Shown in pieces: positions 34,478-37,278 of a stretch of DNA of 37,278 nucleotides. This DNA comes from Nitrospirota bacterium (GTDB lineage: Bacteria > Nitrospirota > Nitrospiria > SBBL01 > JAADHI01): the NCBI GenBank assembly GCA_029261165.1, contig JAJDBV010000022.1, forward strand, positions 1-37,278, written 5' to 3'. The notes beneath the pieces were generated by a model. The model was given only the letters and a program-made list of their open reading frames with translations, did no database searches and was not told the origin of the DNA. Numbering within the stretch: position 1 is the stretch's first letter; every line of letters begins with the position of its first letter. The position numbers and the translations under genes are program-made.

Positions 34478-34945
34478 ATGGATGTAGACGAAAGACTCAA
34501 AGATCTCGGCCTCACCCTCCCACAGGCACCGAATCCGGTGGCCACCTATGTTCCGGTTATCCGGAGCGGGAATCTCCTCTTTTTGTCCGGGATGATTCCT
34601 CTGGTGGAAGGGAAACTTCCCTTTACCGGAAGGATTGGGAAGTCATTAACGCTAGAGCAGGGGGAGGAAGCGACCCGTATTGCCCTGCTTAATGCACTGG
34701 CCGTCATTCAGGCCGAATGCGGTTCCCTGAATCAGGTCGAGCAAATCGTGCGGATTGCCGTTCATGTCGCCTCCGCCGAGGGATTTACACAACAATCGAT
34801 TATTGCGAATGCTGCTTCGGATCTCCTGGTTCAGATTTTTGGCGGGGTCGGTCGACATGCCCGCTTGGCCCTTGGTGCAGCGATTCTCCCCTTAGATGCC
34901 CCGGTTGAACTGGAAATGATTGTTCAAATTGGACTGGGTCTTTAG
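34478..34945 (+). CDS. RidA/YjgF-family protein (about 155-aa subgroup)
   Basis: The 155-residue product contains LTLPQAPNPVATYVPVIRSGN, LLFLSGMIPLVEGKLPFTGRIG and GGVGRHARLALGAAILPLDAPVELEMIVQI. This is the Rid fold, with the conserved GRHAR-A-LPL-APVE signature of the longer (about 150-residue) subgroup. Archetypal RidA deaminates reactive enamines; this subgroup's substrate is not established. It lies 4 nt after deoB with little ribosome site, so it is likely translated by coupling. Confidence 0.88.
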   Translation: MDVDERLKDLGLTLPQAPNPVATYVPVIRSGNLLFLSGMIPLVEGKLPFTGRIGKSLTLEQGEEATRIALLNALAVIQAECGSLNQVEQIVRIAVHVASAEGFTQQSIIANAASDLLVQIFGGVGRHARLALGAAILPLDAPVELEMIVQIGLGL

Positions 34946-35276
34946 GTCAACCTGGTTAGATTTTCAGGCGATCCCAAGTAAAGTCCTTTCTTGTTTGATC
35001 AACTCAAACTTACTTAGAGGTTTCTTTAGCGGGTTCGTCCCCTTGCGTAAAAGGTGATGGAAAACCGTCACTTCTGGATCTCTCAATAAGATAGTGAATT
35101 ATACGAATACAATTCACTGATCTAATTGAAATTATTATGTTTTTTTGTTTAGAGGCTGATCCTTATCATCGTGATGCCATAAGTTTTGTCGGTAGAATTT
35201 ATAGAAACCTGGCAATTATTCAACATTAAAATCTTTCATGAATAAATTATTAATATAAATCAAAAGGTTATGTAAA
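34946..35276. other. AT-rich intergenic stretch with hairpins, no gene seen
   Basis: This stretch is visibly AT-richer than its neighbours. It contains a GTGATGG-AAAA-CCGTCAC hairpin with one mismatch (35054-35071). It also has a perfect AGTGAATT/AATTCACT stem with a 10-nt loop (35093-35118), followed by a T7 run near 35140. Reading frames here are very short. A small RNA is conceivable but not shown. Confidence 0.4.
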
Positions 35277-35292
35277 TGGCAAGAAACTTGCT
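35277..35292 (+). promoter_or_regulatory. Sigma-54-like promoter before the orphan gene
   Basis: TGGCAA-GAAAC-TTGCT matches TGGCAC-N5-TTGCW with a single mismatch in the -24 box. Predicted start is near 35304, about 80 nt before the gene at 35386. Confidence 0.6.
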
Positions 35293-35385
35293 AGTTCAAT
35301 GATAATGACATTGTGAGCAGCAAAACTTCATTTGGAAAATCATATATCTTTAGATCTCATTCTTTTGTGAGGTTGTTAACAGATA

Positions 35386-35781
35386 TTGTGGAACATAAAT
35401 CCTCAGTATGAGGAGGCTGTCCCACTTATTTTGTTGCATGGATCTTTCGATGAAGTATATCTGGAGGAAGGCATGGAATTGACACAATTCAAGATTGAAT
35501 CTTCAGAGAAAATAACGCTGAGGCTTCGGGCGCGTGACAAAAAATTATTAACCCGAAAAGCCTTCTCCGTAAACGAATATGATTATTTTTCAAGGTTGGT
35601 AGAAGACCCAGGTTCGAGCCATTTGATTGGGCGATACACGTTGGAAGAGCTTAAACATCTGCTTGGGTATATCGCTATTAGTGCAAGCAATATGAAGGAC
35701 TTTAGAGGTCAGAAGGAACTGGAATCTTTGTATGAATATGTTGCCCGGATCATGGCCCATCATGATAGTAGTCTTTGTTAA
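35386..35781 (+). CDS. Hypothetical protein, orphan
   Basis: The 131-residue reading frame has a TTG start at 35386. An internal ATG at 35473 has a better ribosome site (GGAGGAAGGC) and would give 102 residues. The product is charged and mixed alpha/beta, with no signal or membrane helix. Notable parts are ESSEKITLRLRARDKKLLTR, VNEYDYFSRLVEDPGSSHL and LEELKHLLGYIAISASN. I do not recognise the family. It is isolated in an AT-rich stretch, converges on the tesA-like gene, and has its own sigma-54-like promoter. Confidence 0.6.
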   Translation: MWNINPQYEEAVPLILLHGSFDEVYLEEGMELTQFKIESSEKITLRLRARDKKLLTRKAFSVNEYDYFSRLVEDPGSSHLIGRYTLEELKHLLGYIAISASNMKDFRGQKELESLYEYVARIMAHHDSSLC

Positions 35782-35792
35782 GGTCCGGTTTT

Positions 35793-36431
35793 TTATATGG
35801 CTTTGGCTTTTTTTAATAGTGCCGCGATTCCCTCTGCCAGCTTTCGGTAACCCTTTCCATTTGGATGAACCCTGTCGCTTTTAAGGGCGCGTTTTGAGAG
35901 GATATGGGAAAGGATCTGATCGTCATAAGGAATATGGAATTCTTCTGCAATCTCCTTGTAGAAAGATGGCGGTGAAAATGAAAGGTCCGGTCTCGGTACG
36001 CCGATCAGAACAACCTCGATCCCTTTGTTTTTTGCCATTCGGATCATTGACCGGATATTGTCTGCAATCTCCTTCTCTTCAGATCTTTTCAATAAATCAT
36101 TTCCCCCATGACAGAGAATCAATAAGGTGGGCTGTACGTCCTCTAGCAGGCCGGGAAGTCGCTTCAGCCCCCCTTGGGTTAGTTCCCCGGACTCCCCGCC
36201 GTTAATAACGCGATGTTGAATCATTCCCTCAAGCAATTCCGGATATCGGGTCCCATTTTCCGCCCCGAGACCAGAGGTCAGACTATCTCCGAAGGCGAGA
36301 ACAACAGCCCCATCGACCAAAGGGCTGAGGGACGGGGTTTCATCCTGACACCCGATCAATAAAAATATCAGACACGCAAAGAACGAGACTGAGATTCGTT
36401 TTTGGGATATTTTTATCTGATGGTCATCCAT
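35793..36431 (-). CDS. SGNH/GDSL-type lipoprotein esterase (TesA-like)
   Basis: About 212 residues from ATG 36431 (GTG 36449 would add 6). The N-terminal signal ends FLLIGC with a lipobox Cys. Catalytic blocks are block I VLAFGDSLTSGLGAENGTRYP (nucleophile Ser), block II Gly in GGESGELTQGG, block III GGNDLLKR, and block V DRVHPNGKGY with the Asp/His pair. This is the TesA/arylesterase branch of SGNH hydrolases acting on thioesters, esters or lysophospholipids in the envelope. It is divergent from a YbbA/LolD-type ATPase, the same arrangement as tesA-ybbA in E. coli. Confidence 0.9.
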   Translation of the reverse strand: MDDHQIKISQKRISVSFFACLIFLLIGCQDETPSLSPLVDGAVVLAFGDSLTSGLGAENGTRYPELLEGMIQHRVINGGESGELTQGGLKRLPGLLEDVQPTLLILCHGGNDLLKRSEEKEIADNIRSMIRMAKNKGIEVVLIGVPRPDLSFSPPSFYKEIAEEFHIPYDDQILSHILSKRALKSDRVHPNGKGYRKLAEGIAALLKKAKAI

Positions 36432-36537
36432 ATTATTTGAAGTATACACGAAGACAATGGATATTTTTCTTATGGTCTGGCCCCCCTCTCCCGTTTATGT
36501 TACTTTTGCTTCATTAATTTCCCTGCGAAGGAAGCGT

Positions 36538-37215
36538 ATGATTCAAGTTGTTAACCTGGAGAAGACTTATCCTCATCCAACAAAACCGGTGACGGCACTG
36601 AGGGGAATTTCGCTTACGATCAAAAAAGGGTCGTTTTCCCTCCTGATGGGGCCGAGCGGTTGTGGAAAGTCGACCCTCCTAAATCTGATTGGCGGACTCG
36701 ATCATCCGACGACGGGAGAGATTTTCATCGCAGGAAAACCGACCCGGGATTTCACCGATACAGAGTGGACGGCGCTTCGCCGCTCAGAAATCGGAATGAT
36801 TTTTCAGTTTTTTAATCTCCTCCCGATGCTTAACGCTTTGGAAAATGTTTCCCTCCCCCTGCTGCTCAGAGGGGATCGGTCTGTGGAAGCGCGGGAGAAG
36901 GCGCGGGACGCCTTGGTTGGTGTTGGGCTTGAATCCCGATTGGAACATCTTCCGAGCGCCTTGTCGGGCGGGGAGATGCAGCGTGTCGCCATCGCGCGGG
37001 CCGATGCGATCTGCCCAAAGATTCTCCTGGCAGATGAGCCGACCGGAAATCTGGATTCAAAAACCGGAGAGGATATTCTTCGCCTCCTTGCCTCTCGATC
37101 ACAGCAATCGGGTGTGACCATCCTTCTTGCCACACATAGCAAACAGGCCATTTCCTATGGCGATCAGGTCATCCATTTAAAGGACAGTCAAATTGACCGC
37201 ATTGAAGAGCCGTAA
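36538..37215 (+). CDS. ABC transporter ATP-binding protein, LolD/MacB/YbbA type
   Basis: The 225-residue product starts MIQVVNLEKTY with AAGGA 6 nt upstream. Walker A is GPSGCGKST, the Q-loop is FQFFNLLPMLNALENV, the signature LSGGEMQRVAIARA, Walker B ILLADEPTGNLD and the H-loop ATHS. The TGNLDSKTG stretch is typical of the lipoprotein-release/FtsE-like o228 family. It would energise an FtsX/MacB-fold permease, which must lie beyond the window or be missing. It is divergent from the tesA-like gene. A family 2 repeat begins directly after the stop. Confidence 0.92.
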   Translation: MIQVVNLEKTYPHPTKPVTALRGISLTIKKGSFSLLMGPSGCGKSTLLNLIGGLDHPTTGEIFIAGKPTRDFTDTEWTALRRSEIGMIFQFFNLLPMLNALENVSLPLLLRGDRSVEAREKARDALVGVGLESRLEHLPSALSGGEMQRVAIARADAICPKILLADEPTGNLDSKTGEDILRLLASRSQQSGVTILLATHSKQAISYGDQVIHLKDSQIDRIEEP

Positions 37216-37216
37216 T

Positions 37217-37278
37217 AATTCAGCACACCCATCTTTTCCTCCATGGCGGCGTTGCTGCGGTGCTCGAATCCTCACGTA
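37217..37278 (+). repeat. Dispersed intergenic repeat, family 2 copy C (cut by window end)
   Basis: ATTCAGCACACCC, TCTTTTCCTCCATGGCGGC and GGTGCTCGAATCCTCACGTA align with copy A (1870 onward) with few differences. The element continues past the window. Confidence 0.75.

Noticed and set aside
33244-34545. 433-residue minus-strand reading frame opposite mltG/deoB/ridA
   Set aside because: It lies antisense to strongly supported genes with all catalytic motifs and has no recognisable domain.
1-37278. CRISPR array, prophage, complete insertion sequence
   Set aside because: No regularly spaced repeats, cas genes, phage genes or transposase were seen; the repeats found are dispersed palindromes.

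Overview
The window looks like a chromosomal segment of a Gram-negative, moderate-GC bacterium. There are many lipoprotein and Sec signal peptides, several beta-barrel outer-membrane proteins, a TonB-dependent receptor, a membrane-anchored di-heme cytochrome c and a sigma-54 regulator. The gene order pgpA-cinA-thpR-recA-pilT-recX-alaS-mltG and the overall style fit Nitrospirota (Nitrospira-like or Manganitrophus-like lineages). That placement is an inference from gene content and was not tested by a search.

Layout. 1-2600: repeats, a DUF3108 protein, a small YacG zinc-finger gene, a short hypothetical gene and oligoribonuclease. 2679-5375: a GAF-GAF-ANTAR regulator and a seven-repeat FG-GAP lipoprotein. 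5377-7794 (minus): desaturase, a NifS-like protein and TusA; the NifS-like protein lacks the PLP-binding lysine. 7969-8043: tRNA-Gly(GCC). 8178-14379 (minus): one transcription unit encoding a sigma-54 response regulator, an orphan periplasmic binding protein that appears to start at CTG, a histidine kinase and a TonB receptor.

14534-22468 is the most distinctive accessory region. A trypsin-like protease, an LPP20 lipoprotein and a beta-barrel protein lie on the minus strand. Divergent from them are a second beta-barrel protein, a secreted fusion of beta-helix and caspase with an EF-hand-like loop, a PEGA-domain protein and a DUF4384 lipoprotein. The roughly 0.8 kb between the two arms contains two face-away sigma-54-type promoters flanking nested inverted GATTGGA motifs, the geometry expected for an enhancer-binding activator. 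The NtrC-type regulator encoded nearby is a candidate activator. This envelope-located caspase/PEGA/DUF4384/LPP20 module is my best candidate for an undescribed system.

22830-34945 is mostly housekeeping: cytochrome c, pgpA, a cinA that lacks its MoaB-like domain, thpR with an apparent ACG start or a +1 shift, recA, pilT, recX, alaS, a small coiled-coil gene, mltG, phosphopentomutase and a RidA-family gene. 34946-35781 is an AT-rich stretch with a third sigma-54-like promoter before an orphan gene. The window ends with a tesA-like lipoprotein esterase divergent from a LolD/YbbA-type ABC ATPase.

Two dispersed palindromic repeat families (two and three copies) punctuate the intergenic spaces. 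No CRISPR array, rRNA, phage or complete insertion sequence was seen.
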